DNA of 64,000 nt, taken from assembly GCA_009746045.1 (NCBI GenBank), contig RPFO01000080.1, positions 8,160,207 to 8,224,206 on the forward strand, written 5' to 3'. The position numbers and the translations under genes are program-made. How positions within the stretch are numbered: position 1 is the first letter of the stretch; each line of letters begins with the position of its first letter. Under the pieces are notes generated by a model that saw only the letters and a program-made list of their open reading frames with translations, searched no databases and was not told where the DNA came from. This document shows, piece by piece, positions 1 to 11,530 of the stretch. This stretch comes from Mesostigma viride (lineage: Eukaryota > Streptophyta > Mesostigmatophyceae > Mesostigmatales > Mesostigmataceae).

Positions 1-771
1 GTGGGGCACGCCGCAACCGGCACCCGAGCAGTGCTCGTGCGTCGCGGACGCGCCACCGATCAGCGCATGGTCCCTGCCATTCTGCGCCGTCGCCTGCTGG
101 ATATGCAGCGGATAAATACGGGGGTGGATATAAACCATTAATGCGAGCAGTCGTGGCGGCCAGGTCAGCTACTATATGAGCTCACATGCCGGCACGTCGG
201 AAAATGTTTGAAGTTACTCCGGCAAATCCGCGGATGTGACAAGTCGAATGTAGGGGAGCTGGAGGATGAGTGAAATTTCCTGCCCTGCGCGTCTGTTGAT
301 GTATCAAGGCGAGTCAGCAGGTGAGATGTCCCCGGGTGGCGAATGGCGATGGAAACCAGGGTGTTCATCATAACAGGTCGACTACTAATGAAGTGAGTTG
401 ATATTTTATGATTAGAAATAGAAGTAGCAGCACCAGCACAGCAGCAGCAGCAGCAGCACCAGCAGCAGCAGCAACAGCAGCAGCACCAGCAGCCGCAGCA
501 GCAGCAGCAGCCGCAGCGGCAGCGGCAGCGGCAGCGGCAGCAGCAGCAGCAGCAGCGGTGCTCAGCTCCGATGAAATGAGTTGGTATGGTATGGTTAAGG
601 AGCACATGACCATCGTAAGTTCCTCGATTTAGAATTGCTTGATCGACTAATTGCTGCTCACATTATTTTTGCGTGTGGCAGCTGGAACAAAGCCGACACG
701 CAGCCAAGAGTTCTTTACCAAGTAACTTGGAGGCGATGTCAAGCTAGCGCACCGAAGTACAACCAAGTGGC
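1..771. other. Unique left flank, no gene assigned
   Basis: This stretch precedes the 12.6-kb repeated unit and occurs once. The first 141 bases are GC-rich and open in frame 1 on the plus strand up to a TAA at 139-141, so they could be the end of an exon of a gene lying to the left, but I recognise no family. The rest is AT-richer and holds the CAG tract annotated separately. If the carnosine N-methyltransferase-like gene at 1362-3394 (minus strand) is intact, its later exons should lie here or beyond the window edge. I searched for the expected methyltransferase motifs on the minus strand and saw none. Confidence 0.4.
420..560. repeat. Imperfect CAG/CGG trinucleotide repeat
   Basis: About 140 bases of CAG triplets interrupted by CAC, CCG and CGG. 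It is open in several frames, giving runs of Ala, Gln or Cys. No splice sites or conserved flanks tie it to a gene, so the open frames follow from the triplet repeat and are not evidence of a protein. Confidence 0.85.
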
Positions 772-1045
772 GCTGCGTGAAGTAGAGATTGAGAAGGATC
801 AGGGATTGGTACATTATATCGCCGCGCTGTAGAAACTATTTCGCTAAGAAACAAACCAACCTACCGTCCTCATGTACGGTAACAACTGCTTCTGTTGCAC
901 CCAAGGCTTTGATCAATTAGAATGAAGGGCAAGCAACACAAAGATGCTCATTCTCACAAGATGCGGAAAAGCTGCCAGCGTACATGTGACACATATCCCT
1001 GCCGCGCTGAAACAGGCTTGTATGGAGACATCACCACCACACTGT

Positions 1046-1260
1046 AGGGATACAGTAGAGGGGGCACACTATAGGGATACAGTATAGGGGGCACACTATA
1101 GGGATACAGTATAGGGGGCACACTAAAGGGATACAGGACAGGGGTCACACTATAGGGATACATGATAGGGGGCACACTATAGGGATACAGGATAGGGGGC
1201 GCACTACAGGGATACAGTGTAGGGGGCACACTATAGGGATACAGGATAGGGGGCACACGA
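1046..1260. repeat. 27-bp minisatellite, copy 1
   Basis: About eight units of a 27-base repeat around GGGATACAGTATAGGGGGCA, in the putative intron 3 of the carnosine N-methyltransferase-like gene. Units vary by point changes and by the length of the G run. The minus strand reads as an open Tyr/Pro-rich peptide only because the unit is a multiple of three. Confidence 0.85.
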
Positions 1261-1361
1261 CAGTATAGACTGTCTAGGGTGCAGCCACATCCAATCCTGG
1301 TAACAGGAACCATCGCGGTAGAAAGAGCCCAATCGTGTGAGAAACTAACGTGAAAGCTCAC

Positions 1362-3394
1362 TTCCAGCGTACTTGCCTCATTCGGAGCACTTCCAGGCCC
1401 GTCCGAGGCACCCCCGTTTCTGTGACTGCTGCCACACGCAGCCACCCCACCCGTGCCCTGCCTCTCCATCGGGGTCGGCCTGGCATCTTCCGCAACACAG
1501 GTGTCGTTGCTGGCATCCCCGCCCGCCCTGGGTGCACCCCCACCAGCACCTCCGTTGTTGTCAGGGTGCATGGACCCTTCGAACGCCTGGGACTCTCGTA
1601 GTTGTTTCGATAATTCGGATTGACATGTGCAATGCCATATGGATGCATCAGTACAGGGGAATGTATATGGTTCATGGGACCAAGCATGCTTGCAAAAACA
1701 CATAAACGGGTGCGCACAAGGGAATTCTCAGAAACATCTATATGCCAGAACATCTAAGGTACGTGTATGGCCCCAACTCGGGAGAGACAGCAGGGCGTAG
1801 AAGAAATCCAGGTCATCAGCCGCCTCTCGTTAAAAATAATGTAGTAGTAAATCTCATTTCTATGTCACAGTAGTTCTCATTCTAAGGCAGTCCATGGTGT
1901 CCATGGGGGTGCATGCCCAGCAGTCCTGGGTCACCCACGAGCCAGAGATCCTATCTCAGGAGACGAACGCCAGAATGATCCTATCACAACGTCAGGTCTC
2001 TTGGCCCATTCTTCCACCCTTGGCCCGTTCTTTTACACGCGGCCCGTTCTTTTACTCTTGGCCCGTTCTTTCACTCTTGGCCTGTATTGGCTAACAACAC
2101 ACACAGATCAATAGATGGAATAGATTCTGTGACCACAAGTAAACGGCAAGCATGCTATCGGCAGGTAGTGTAGCCTTGGTGACCTGATGTGGTTTATTCA
2201 GTCAGGTGTCATCAGGAAGCAACTACTGTTGGTGGGGGGGCAGTGGGGAGGGGCGGGGAAGGAAGACCCTGTGCACGGCTGTGCAGGGCTCACCGACAAC
2301 ATGCAGTGGATGAAATAGGCGTTGCTCGCAATGCACTGGCGGATGTGGGCGTACTTGACCGGCAGCTCCGGCACCAAGGCCTGAGGGTCCCAAACGTTTT
2401 GGTAAAACACACAATGTTTAAGAGGATAAGCAGAATGTTTGGAGGAAAGCTATGTTAAGAGAAAAGCACAGAGTTTGGGGAAAAGCACAAAATTTGGAGG
2501 GAAGCCAACGGGGGTAGAATTTCATGACAAGTGGGTATGGCCAAAGGGGTTTGCAACCATGAGACAGCAGGTGGGGTATATTGTGGGGATGGGTGGGAGC
2601 CTGGGGGGTGCAGTGCGGGTAATGAAAGGGGACCGGGGTCTTCTCACACGACTCTTCTTATACAATGACGTCGTTACATCTTATATCTTACATCACTCCA
2701 TCTCATACCTTATATCATTACCCCTCATATCTAATGTCGTCAACGCCAATATCTGACATCGTTACCACTCATACATTATTTTGCTACCTCGTTATATCTA
2801 ATGTCGTTACCTGTTATATCAAATGTCGTTACATGTTATATCTAATGTCGTTACCTGTTACTCGTCATGTGCGGCTTGCAGGTGCACAAGCAGCAAGCCA
2901 TCCACATCTCTTGGTAGAAACTTCCCGCCTAGTACTGGTGTGACATGACAACATGCCCATCCTCCCCACGTGACATGAACAAAACAAGGACACCAGGCCA
3001 TCCCGTAAGGCGGCACTTGTATTCAACTCCTGACGTAGCTAGCTAAAATGAGGCATGAAGAAGTCCCATTTTTAATAAGCTAACACCTTGCTGTCAAAGC
3101 AAGTCACTGTTGGGGACGTTTTAATATCCTAGGCATTATGACCCGTCTGCATAAACCATAGGACTCCCAAAATGTGATGCACGACTAGCTCGCGTACCCT
3201 TTTGTCGTGCCTACCTTGTCAGCATCTGGCAGCCTGCTATAGTGTGCTTCCCATCTCGTAACGGCCTCATGCGCGTCCGAGGCATAAGCTCGGTACGCTC
3301 TCACTACTTTGGCCAGCGCCCTTGCTTCTGCCTTTTCATCGATCTCTCTGGGACCCTCCCAGCCACCCACTTCGTCATTGTTGCCGGTAGCCAT
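1362..3394 (-). CDS. Carnosine N-methyltransferase-like protein, exons 1-3 (incomplete), copy 1
   Basis: Three minus-strand exons, all joining in phase 0: 3394-3215 (60 codons from ATG, donor GTAGGC), 2380-2294 (29 codons, acceptor CCTCAG, donor GTGAGC) and 1586-1362 (75 codons, acceptor CCCAG, donor GTGAGC). Exon 1 carries a helical segment with HEAVTRWEAHYSRLPDADK. Exon 2 continues with LPVKYAHIRQCIASNAYFI, and exon 3 opens with AFEG and then becomes Gly/Ala-rich. This order matches the N-terminal helical part of the N2227/CARNMT1 family (N-methylation of carnosine-type histidine peptides using S-adenosylmethionine). The catalytic methyltransferase domain is not visible. Its exons should follow below position 1362 but none was found in 1-1361, so the gene is truncated here or has a long intron leaving the window. 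An in-frame ATG 17 codons upstream (3445) is an alternative start. Family assignment is from remembered similarity, not a search. Confidence 0.68.
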
Positions 3395-4261
3395 CGCCAC
3401 GCAAACTGTGCCTGGCTTTGGAGTGCTTTGGTTAAAAAGGAACAAAAGGTTTGCCCACGGTTCCTTAAATGCACATAACGTTTCTTTTATAGATTGAGCC
3501 TCAGTTTCCTCAGTAACGCGTCACAATTAAGATTTTCTTTTTCTATAAAGCTCTGGCTTCGGGAGCTTGCGAAATTGCAAGAAGACGTGGGCAAATATAA
3601 CCTGACGTCGTTGTACAGGATGCACGGTATCACAGCAAGGTCTTGTGTCGAAGACGTGGTAACAGCGTTCATTGTCCAACATTGTTTTGTCTGTGGTTTT
3701 GCCACTATCTATGAGGTACCTACTAGCGTCTTCCACACGTTCCGTCGCGCCATCTAGACATGACCAGTTTACAGCTACTTCTCGGGCTAAACCTACTAAA
3801 AAATAGGCTATAGGCTATAGGCTACTGGCGAGTGGCGAGTGGCGGAGCCTATTTTTATTCCTATTCCTTATATAATTGCATTTTAGTATGGAATCCATAT
3901 TCATCAATAGCGGGTATCGACTATCGAGTGGCTATAAGGAGAAAAGAGTTATGCATATAGCTTTCATAGAGTCTACCCTACTAGATAGAGGATTTATCGG
4001 GTGGAGGCCGCGGAGCGCATTGTAATATAATCTCTGTATATAATCTCTCCCTCTATTATGTAAGCTTACGCCCTGCTCAATGCTCACGCACAAGCTCACG
4101 TATGCAGGCCCAGTTTCCCACGCATAGACGCGTCACGCGCGCATCTTTTTGCGTAAATTCGATCAATAACTCAATTACTTGCTAGTTGCTACGGTAGCAG
4201 AGGACTGCAACGCAAATACTATGAGTTTTTGTAAACATCAGACACTGATTTCTTCAGACGA

Positions 4262-4400
4262 TGCACAAGGCTGGGCGCGGCGCAGCGTGCGCAAGGCTGG
4301 CGTGCGCAAGGCTGGGGAGTGCGCGAGGCTGGGAGTGCGCAAGGCTGGGAGTGCATCGTGGCTGGGCGCGGCGCGGCAGCGTGCGCAAGGCTGGCGCGTA
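4262..4400. repeat. GC-rich short tandem repeat (GCGCAAGGCTGG core), unit 1
   Basis: Irregular tandem copies of a GTGCGCAAGGCTGG-type core at the outer end of the palindrome arm. Equivalent copies lie near 16907-17045 and, inverted, near 28520-28660. The mirrored copies end within about 40 bases of the outer palindrome boundary. Confidence 0.75.
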
Positions 4401-5134
4401 AAACTGCAAACGACGTAAATCGTATCGGCTGCCTTTGGACTTAGCCGAATTTCGTCGTCGATGCGAGTGGTGATGGCCGTTTAGATCTTAGTTTTTAACC
4501 CGACGGGTTTCCTTATGATGCGTTCAAAATGGCAGCTGATGGCATGATTACTTAACATGTGGCGCGCGCAAAGAGCCTGTAGTCGTGCAGTTTACCCTCA
4601 ATAATCAATCAATCTGAGTCTCGAGTCCACGTTGGAGTCCACTGACCCCCCCGACTAGAATTTCCGACCCCCAATGTTGCACGCAAGCTATGCCTGCCAT
4701 GCTTTTTCTATTTCCTAACACCCACAGTTGGGGGATCATAGTCATTGACAATTTCTCCCCGTTGCTTTTTATGCTGCATATCCAACTATATCTGAGTAAG
4801 AGGGGTCGAGCGGATGACGCCGACATGGTTTGCATATACCTTCATAGTGGCTTCAAATCGTCATATTCTTGAAGCGCGGTCAGTTCAGCCCACAGAACCT
4901 TACGTACGTCTTACCAAGGTACATGCACGGTGGGGACGCGGTCGGCCGGTCGGGGTTTGCCTGCTTTCTTTACCCAACCAGGGACATGTTCGTGATTTTC
5001 TTGCAGCGCTGGAAGATCAGTCCCGGGAAGAACCGCCTGCGACCCCTGGACCGTTCCGTTCCAACGATACCTGTGACTCTTCAGCATCAACGGTACGAAT
5101 AGCACGAACCCGCCCACGTGCTTGGCCGCCATAC

Positions 5135-5260
5135 CCGTTCCTAGTCATGCCATGCTCCTTCCTAGTCATGCCATGGTCGTTCCGAGTCATGCCATGGTCG
5201 TTCCTAGTCATGTCACTCCCGTTCCTAGTCATGCCATTAATTAATTAATTAATTAAAATG
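5135..5260. repeat. Short 21-bp array plus (TTAA)n, unit 1
   Basis: About five copies of the same 21-base unit that forms the large array 450 bases downstream, ending directly in TTAATTAATTAATTAATTAA. The sequence after it (TCCGTTGGGAGCATATGTAACAC) resembles the flanks of LINE tails at 9160-9200 and 11100-11120. The TTAA run is therefore probably the 3' terminal repeat of an old LINE insertion. Copies: 17780-17905 and, inverted, 27664-27790. Confidence 0.7.
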
Positions 5261-5680
5261 ATAGCTCCGTTGGGAGCATATGTAACACATAGCCCTGAGA
5301 AAAGGGCATCTATGGGTTTGTAATACAATCAGGGCTACAACCTGCAGGTGGAGGATGTACAACTGTCACCTGCTCTGGGTGCACAAGGTGCACCTGCACC
5401 GCCATGATGGTTCATGCCTCCTTAACAAGCACAGGCACCCAGGGGGGGCTTGAGGAGAGGGCCTAGAAGGCCTGCATGACATATGGGGTGGAGGGTATGT
5501 GGCTAGGCTATAGCTGGTGTACACATGGCATCTCAGCAGAGAGTAACTCCCTGCATAGGCATCGCATGGCTAAATTCTTAATGCATCATCCATGGGAGGT
5601 CCCATTGTAGGCTGGGCGCGGCTAAATACTGAAAGCATCATCCATGGGGGCCATTATGGGCGCACATGCGCGTGGGCCAC

Positions 5681-6496
5681 GTCATGCCATACCCGTTCCT
5701 AGTCATGCCATGGCCGTTCCTAGTCATGCCATGGTCGTTCCGAGTCATGCCATACCCGTTCCTAGTCATGCCATGCCCGTTCCTAGTCATGCCATACTCG
5801 TTACTAGTCATGCCATGCCCGTTCCTAGTCATGCCATACCCGTTCCTAGTCATGCCATACCCGTTCCTAGTCATGCCATACCCGTTCCTAGTCATGCCAT
5901 GCCCGTTCCTAGTCATGCCATGGCCGTTCCTAGTCATGCCATGCCCGTTCCTAGTCATGCCACACCCGTTCCTAGTCATGCCATGCCCGTTCCTAGTCAT
6001 GCCATACCCGTTCCTAGTCATGCCATACCCGTTCCTAGTCATGCCATACCCGTTCCTAGTCATGCTGTACACGCTCCTAGTCATGCCACACCCGTTCCTA
6101 GTCATGCCATACCCGTTCCTAGTCATGCCATGGTCGTTCCGAGTCATGCCATACCCGTTCCGAGTCATGACATACTCATTCCTAGTCATGCCATACCCGT
6201 TCCTAGTCATGCTGTACCCGTTCCTAGTCATGCCATGGTCGTTCCGAGTCATGCCATACCCGTTCCGAGTCATGACATACTCATTCCTAGTCATGCCATA
6301 CCCGTTCCTAGTCATGTTGTACACGTTCCTAGTCATGCCACACCCGTTCCTAGTCATGCCATGCCCGTTCCTAGTCATGCCATGCTCTTTCCTAGTCATG
6401 CCATACCTGTTCCTACTTCCTAGTCATGCCATACCCGTTCCTAGTCATGCTGTACACGTTCCTAGTCATGCCATGCCCGTTCCTACTCATGTCATG
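5681..6496. repeat. 21-bp minisatellite, about 39 units, copy 1
   Basis: Units of 21 bases of the form CCTAGTCATGCCATACCCGTT with changes mostly at one or two positions, giving NcoI-like CCATGG in some units. Because 21 is a multiple of three and no frame of the unit contains a stop, two plus-strand frames and one minus-strand frame stay open for 250-290 codons (repeating MPYPFLV, SHAIPVP and MTRNGYG). I see no start context, splice sites or flanking coding sequence, so I read this as non-coding satellite-like DNA. Confidence 0.9.
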
Positions 6497-6819
6497 GTTT
6501 TTACCTGTATGTCCTCTGCCCTTGGTGCCAGCGTTCTGTGAGCACCTCAATGTATGGTCTGTCGTGAGAACAATAATGGCAGTCTAGCCAACGTCGATAC
6601 GTTCGAGTTGGGCTCATAGTTAGTTGGTTGTTGTCGACCCACACAATAGCTGTTGCTTGTGTTAATTGGGAAATGTGTTTTATTGCAGCTGAACATGTAT
6701 CAAGCTTCATTGCAATCTAGCTGTCGCGAACGATTCCTCTAAATCATCTTTAGTGGTGATAGGTACCATTCGAGTGCCAACGGTGGAGACGTACAGGTTC
6801 TCACATAGAGGTGGGTTAA

Positions 6820-8556
6820 CCCGTGTTTTTTTACAACGCGATACATCGCGTTGTAGGGTTAGAACGCGATGTATCGCGTTGTAATCTGACACGTGGCAAA
6901 CCTATTAAACATGCGATTTTTGGTCTGAAACTTTCAAGATAGGTAAGAAACATCTCATAGAATTCAAGAAAAAATCCTGGTATTTTTGGTATTTTTTTTG
7001 TGACAGCTGCAAACAAATATGTACCACTGAAATCAGGCATTTTCGCGGGACGAAGGTGAAGACGACGGCGATGGCGGCAGGTAGATCTCGCCAGTTTTCG
7101 CGCGAATTTCAGTGGCTGTTGGGTAGCACGACCATGATGATGCGTTCAAAGGTTGATAATTAGGTTTCTACGAGTTTGTTGAGGTACTGGGGCAAAGGAA
7201 ACGTAGTTTTTTCCAGTTTCTCACCCAACTTTCATGCGGAAACCCTGGAAACCGGCATACATATTATTACGTCAAGACTCGGGTCTGCTGCGGCACCATG
7301 CTTGGTATTTCCATGGTGTTTCGACTTCTTAACACATGTTTATTCATTCCGAACGCCCGGACTCTCGGCTAAACCGAGATTTGTGCAGACTTTTATTGGG
7401 TAGCTCCGGGCATGATGGTGCCTGCAAATAGCGTAAGGCGTGACCGTGGCTATTGCTACGGTATGCTGTATTTTCCTGGAAATGGCCTCTGCCACCGGCT
7501 CAATAGTGCTTGCAGGCGTAAGTATATCGTGTTTCTACCTAGTTTCTGCCAGTTTTCCACTTATTTCTACCGACCTCTGCCCAGCCTCTCTAAGACCGCC
7601 ATCCTACTCGACGTTGCTTGCATGTCAGCCATAGCAGGTTGCAGTTGTGCAGTATTTAGGTGCTGTATACGTCGTCAAGCCGTGCATATATCGTGAGGAT
7701 TGGATGTTGATGGTTTATACTGCGTTGATTGTGCAAGAAGATCAGCTGGGTGCCCATAATCATGGTGTATAATCATGTGTTGTTAGCATCTTGCCACCAT
7801 TTGCTAGCATGCATTCCAGCGTCATCTTTGCCTGCATGTAAGCTCATGGATCACTCAACCTATCCAAGCCTTGCATTACACGTGCCTCTTTCTTTCAGTA
7901 TTGCACGCGTTATGGAATGAAAACCCAGCACCTCCGTTCCCACGAGGCATGTGCTCAACACGTTGTGAGAGTGGATGATGCTTTGGCTATGGCTGCCTGA
8001 TTCAGTCATATTAGGTCATCCAGTCATGATGTTTGATGAATGTTTGATGCTGTATAACTTATACAGCGCCTATGTTCAACGTTTTGACCCTCCAAGCTCA
8101 CTATGGCCCCGTTTATGGGGCTCGGGTCGTTGCGTAATGTTGTCAAGGGCTCTCATGTTTCCCACTGCGTTTTACTGCGTTGTAATTGTGATGCTAATGA
8201 AAAATAGCTCCAGTGGCCCAATGGGCCTGAGTTTTGTTTCACAGAGCCTGCATATGTTGCCCATAGCTCGTGCAAGAAGCCAGATTTTTTTCATGAACCA
8301 TTTGTGAATAAGCACATGACTTGTGACCTAGGGTCAAGAAATCGCGGTCATGGTCAGACCCCCCTGTATTCAAACCAGTGTTTCTCTCTAATGAATAAGC
8401 ATTTTGTAGGTCTGAGTAGCTCAAAAAATCCTTTGATTTATGGGCTTTCAGGAAAGTATATACATGACCATGAAAAAAAATTTTCCTTAGGTGCTATACG
8501 CGTTCTAAAAAAAGCTTACAACGCGATATATCGCGTTCTAATTAAAAAAACACGGG
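6820..8556 (+). mobile_element. piggyBac-type non-autonomous element (TTAA target), copy A
   Basis: A 1737-bp element flanked by TTAA at 6816-6819 and 8557-8560. The ends are 14-bp perfect inverted repeats beginning CCCGTGTTTTTTTA. Inside each end is a CGCGATRYATCGCG-type palindrome (6832-6883 holds two in tandem; 8519-8540 one). An unoccupied version of the same site, with both flanks joined by one TTAA, is at 26100-26103 in the opposite palindrome arm. TTAA duplication with ends starting CCC is the hallmark of the piggyBac superfamily. No transposase-like ORF is present (longest open frame about 110 codons and unconvincing), so it would need a transposase in trans. Confidence 0.85.
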
Positions 8557-8732
8557 TTAACTCGTAACAGTGCTATCAATTGCGTGCGATAAGAACGTGA
8601 CTGCACCACGTGAACAAGAGACAATTATCAATATTATAATTAACAAACATCACGTGAGCATTATTAAGTTTACATCATTTGCAGGTTGTTGCTTAGCACG
8701 CTTATAGACCATGTACCCCCTCTCACGGACAT

Positions 8733-8880
8733 TTAATTAATTAATTAATACCACGTGACTGCGTGAGCAGTATCCTCATGAAGGGAATGGATGACATGCG
8801 AAAGAAACTATCTAAGCACGGGTAGCAGGATTGTGGGCCCCGCGGCCGGTGGCACTGTGCCGACCGTAGCGGGTTACCCG
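8733..8880 (-). mobile_element. LINE-type 3' tail ending in (TTAA)4, carrying an unoccupied TTAA site
   Basis: Read on the minus strand, a GC-rich stretch leads into CACGTGGTA and then four TTAA units (8733-8748). It resembles the next tail to the right in layout (CACGTGA...GTCACGTG followed by TTAA units). The right arm of the palindrome carries the same sequence with the second TTAA-flanked element inserted at the first TTAA (11527-11530 and 24171-24174). This copy is therefore the empty site for that insertion. Confidence 0.65.
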
Positions 8881-8897
8881 AGGTGCCCCTACCGGAC

Positions 8898-9140
8898 ATT
8901 AATTAATTAATTAATAGACACGTGACTGCGTCACGTGAGCATAAGTCCTCAGTGGGAGGGGAACATGGGATGGAATGGATGGTATAAGCTATCTAGGTCC
9001 TAGTTACAGGGGTGTGGGCACCGCGGCCCGAATCGCTATGAATGCCATACTTGGTCACACGCGGAGCCCCCACAGACTTGGGGGTGGTCTCCTTCATCAC
9101 TACTTGCCATCTATCCTTGCGCACCATCTGCCTTAATATT
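8898..9140 (-). mobile_element. LINE 3' end fragment in left arm, unit 1
   Basis: On the minus strand this reads as the end of an ORF (KETTPKSVGAPRVTKYGIHS and so on, stop near 9000), then a short 3' untranslated stretch containing GTGACGCAGTCACGTG, and finally (TTAA)n. The same protein end and tail recur at 49576-49820 and 51272-51510, where longer parts of a LINE reverse transcriptase C-terminus are present. Equivalent copies in this repeat family: 11141-11377, 21542-21784 and 23785-24021. Confidence 0.7.
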
Positions 9141-9704
9141 ACAGACTACCGGACATGTGTTACGTGATCTCCCAACGGAGTAACGCTTCAATTCAATGCA
9201 ACTAATACGTTAGACAGTATAATATTATCGTGACATGCATCACGTGAGCATAATGAATGCAATATCAAAGCGACTACCGGCGCAGGCCAGAAATCTGGAG
9301 AATATGTCAATATCAACAAGTACTAGGAGCATAGAGTGTACGCATTATGACTGTCCTGGTTAGCCTTGTACTCAGACCCTACGTGGATCATGCCACGACA
9401 AATGAGGGTCGTACACACAACTCTTGGTTTAGCTCCGAGACCATGCAGTCATTGGCAAACTTTGGAATTACCTCTTTCTCGATACTGTGCCAAAATTCCA
9501 AAACAAAAGAGGTGGTATGGACACCTGTAAAGAGCCGGTATGGACACCCACAGCTCTGCACACATCTTGATTATCCAAGCAATTAGTGTACAAGTGTTTC
9601 GCCTCCGTGGCTTACCATTATGCATCATCAGCACAACAAGTTTTAACAGTGATTGCAAACCACGGTTTTTTATGTGTCATGCAAGGTCTACCAAAAGGCG
9701 GTGT

Positions 9705-10570
9705 CGTTCTCCATCGTCCAGCTGAGGAGAAGGCCACAACGCATATTCTTCACCTTCATTTGCCACTGAAGCTGGGCAAAATGGTACAGTCGCATCTTCT
9801 CCAGGGGATGCGCGTCCTTCCACACAATAGTGCATTGCCTGTGAAGCGACAACAAGTCAACAGAGCGACAACAAGAACATGTACAGAAAAGTTACACCTA
9901 TGTCTGGCGTAATTCATCGATGCACAACAAAAAGCCCCTTGGGCACACGACATAGAAAGCGAGTTAGCCAACTGAAACTAAGTGTGTGATAAATATCTTG
10001 TCAACTTTGTATAATATATAGATAAATACTTATACTTCTTGAACGTAGCGGTGTATGTAGCTTCTAAAAGGGAGGGAGGGGGGGTGGGAGGGGGTGAGGG
10101 AGGGGGAATGTCAAGCAAACCTGAGGTACTTGGAACTGCAAGGTTACTTGCGAAATTCGGCCGAACGAGGCGAAGCAGGCAGCATGTTGGGCAAGGCGGC
10201 AAGGCCTTGTGTAGCAAGCGGCGGGTGAAGTGAGTAATGGGCTGCTGGCAACCGGTGTTGCGGCGGTAAACAGGAGGCATAGCTTGGATGGCGGGAATGG
10301 GCATTGAGAATATGCTCTAGTTGGTTGGGGCAACAAGCATGACTTGGTATGGCCTATTGACCAAATGTGATACTATTCCCCCTGATGAGGGCGGCGAACA
10401 CGTGCTACCCGGGCCATGTTGGGGGGGCTAAGCCAACAGGCAAAACTAGTTGGCGAGAAAATCAGATATTGTAATGAACCTTTGATTGTTTCATGAAAAG
10501 GTTGAGGAAGGTTTAAGGTTTAGATGCATTTCGGGTGACACATGCATTTGGGCCTAAAAATGCAATGGTG
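9705..10570. other. Palindrome spacer, unit 1
   Basis: The 866 bases between the two arms are not repeated in inverted form. They include an open frame continuing from the left arm to 9912 and a G-rich tract at 10068-10106. I recognise no gene. Symmetry breaks abruptly right after the shared sequence ACCAAAAGGCGGTGT at 9704 and its complement at 10571. The unit 2 equivalent is 22349-23214. Confidence 0.75.
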
Positions 10571-11140
10571 ACACCGCCTTTTGGTAGACCTTGCATGACA
10601 CATAAAAAACCGTGGTTTGCAATCACTGTTAAAACTTGTTGTGCTGATGATGCATAATGGTAAGCCACGGAGGCGAAACACTTGTACACTAATTGCTTGG
10701 ATAATCAAGATGTGTGCAGAGCTGTGGGTGTCCATACCGGCTCTTTACAGGTGTCCATACCACCTCTTTTGTTTTGGAATTTTGGCACAGTATCGAGAAA
10801 GAGGTAATTCCAAAGTTTGCCAATGACTGCATGGTCTCGGAGCTAAACCAAGAGTTGTGTGTACGACCCTCATTTGTCGTGGCATGATCCACGTAGGGTC
10901 TGAGTACAAGGCTAACCAGGACAGTCATAATGCGTACACTCTATGCTCCTAGTACTTGTTGATATTGACATATTCTCCAGATTTCTGGCCTGCGCCGGTA
11001 GTCGCTTTGATATTGCATTCATTATGCTCACGTGATGCATGTCACGATAATATTATACTGTCTAACGTATTAGTTGCATTGAATTGAAGCGTTACTCCGT
11101 TGGGAGATCACGTAACACATGTCCGGTAGTCTGTAATATT

Positions 11141-11377
11141 AAGGCAGATGGTGCGCAAGGATAGATGGCAAGTAGTGATGAAGGAGACCACCCCCAAGTC
11201 TGTGGGGGCTCCGCGTGTGACCAAGTATGGCATTCATAGCGATTCGGGCCGCGGTGCCCACACCCCTGTAACTAGGACCTAGATAGCTTATACCATCCAT
11301 TCCATCCCATGTTCCCCTCCCACTGAGGACTTATGCTCACGTGACGCAGTCACGTGTCTATTAATTAATTAATTAAT
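11141..11377 (+). mobile_element. LINE 3' end fragment in right arm, unit 1
   Basis: Mirror copy of the fragment at 8898-9140: the last about 45 codons of a LINE ORF, a short untranslated region and terminal (TTAA)n at about 11361-11377. Confidence 0.7.
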
Positions 11378-11530
11378 GTCCGGTAGGGGCACCTCGGGTA
11401 ACCCGCTACGGTCGGCACAGTGCCACCGGCCGCGGGGCCCACAATCCTGCTACCCGTGCTTAGATAGTTTCTTTCGCATGTCATCCATTCCCTTCATGAG
11501 GATACTGCTCACGCAGTCACGTGGTATTAA

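Larger units (their letters stand above)
4223..9704 (+). repeat. Left arm of large palindrome, unit 1
   Basis: This arm is repeated in reverse complement, with its inner end at 9704 mirrored by 10571 (coordinate sum 20275). The outer end at 4223 is inferred from unit 2, where the mirrored sequence stops at 28697. The arm contains the GC-rich minisatellite at about 4265, the 21-bp arrays, the first TTAA-flanked element and LINE tails. In unit 1 the partner arm is cut off by the N run. Confidence 0.9.

Noticed and set aside
165-632. Open frames rich in Cys, Ala or Gln
   Set aside because: They follow from the CAG/CGG triplet repeat; no splice sites, start context or conserved flanks.
4919-5100. 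Possible two-exon coding stretch (donor-like and acceptor-like sites around 4918-5095)
   Set aside because: The reading frame looks protein-like over about 65 codons but matches no family I know, and no further exons could be joined to it.
5681-6496. CRISPR-like array
   Set aside because: Units are contiguous 21-mers with no unique spacers, in a eukaryotic intron-rich context without cas genes.
5638-6541. Long ORFs of 253-291 codons on both strands
   Set aside because: A 21-bp unit without stops keeps frames open automatically; three mutually overlapping frames cannot all be genes and none has gene context.
7975-8307. 110-codon ORF inside the TTAA-flanked element as a transposase
   Set aside because: Too short, no DDD catalytic pattern, and its frame is broken in element copies B and D.
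9347-9586. 79-codon ORF found four times
   Set aside because: It recurs only because it lies in the palindrome arms and repeat units; no recognisable domain.
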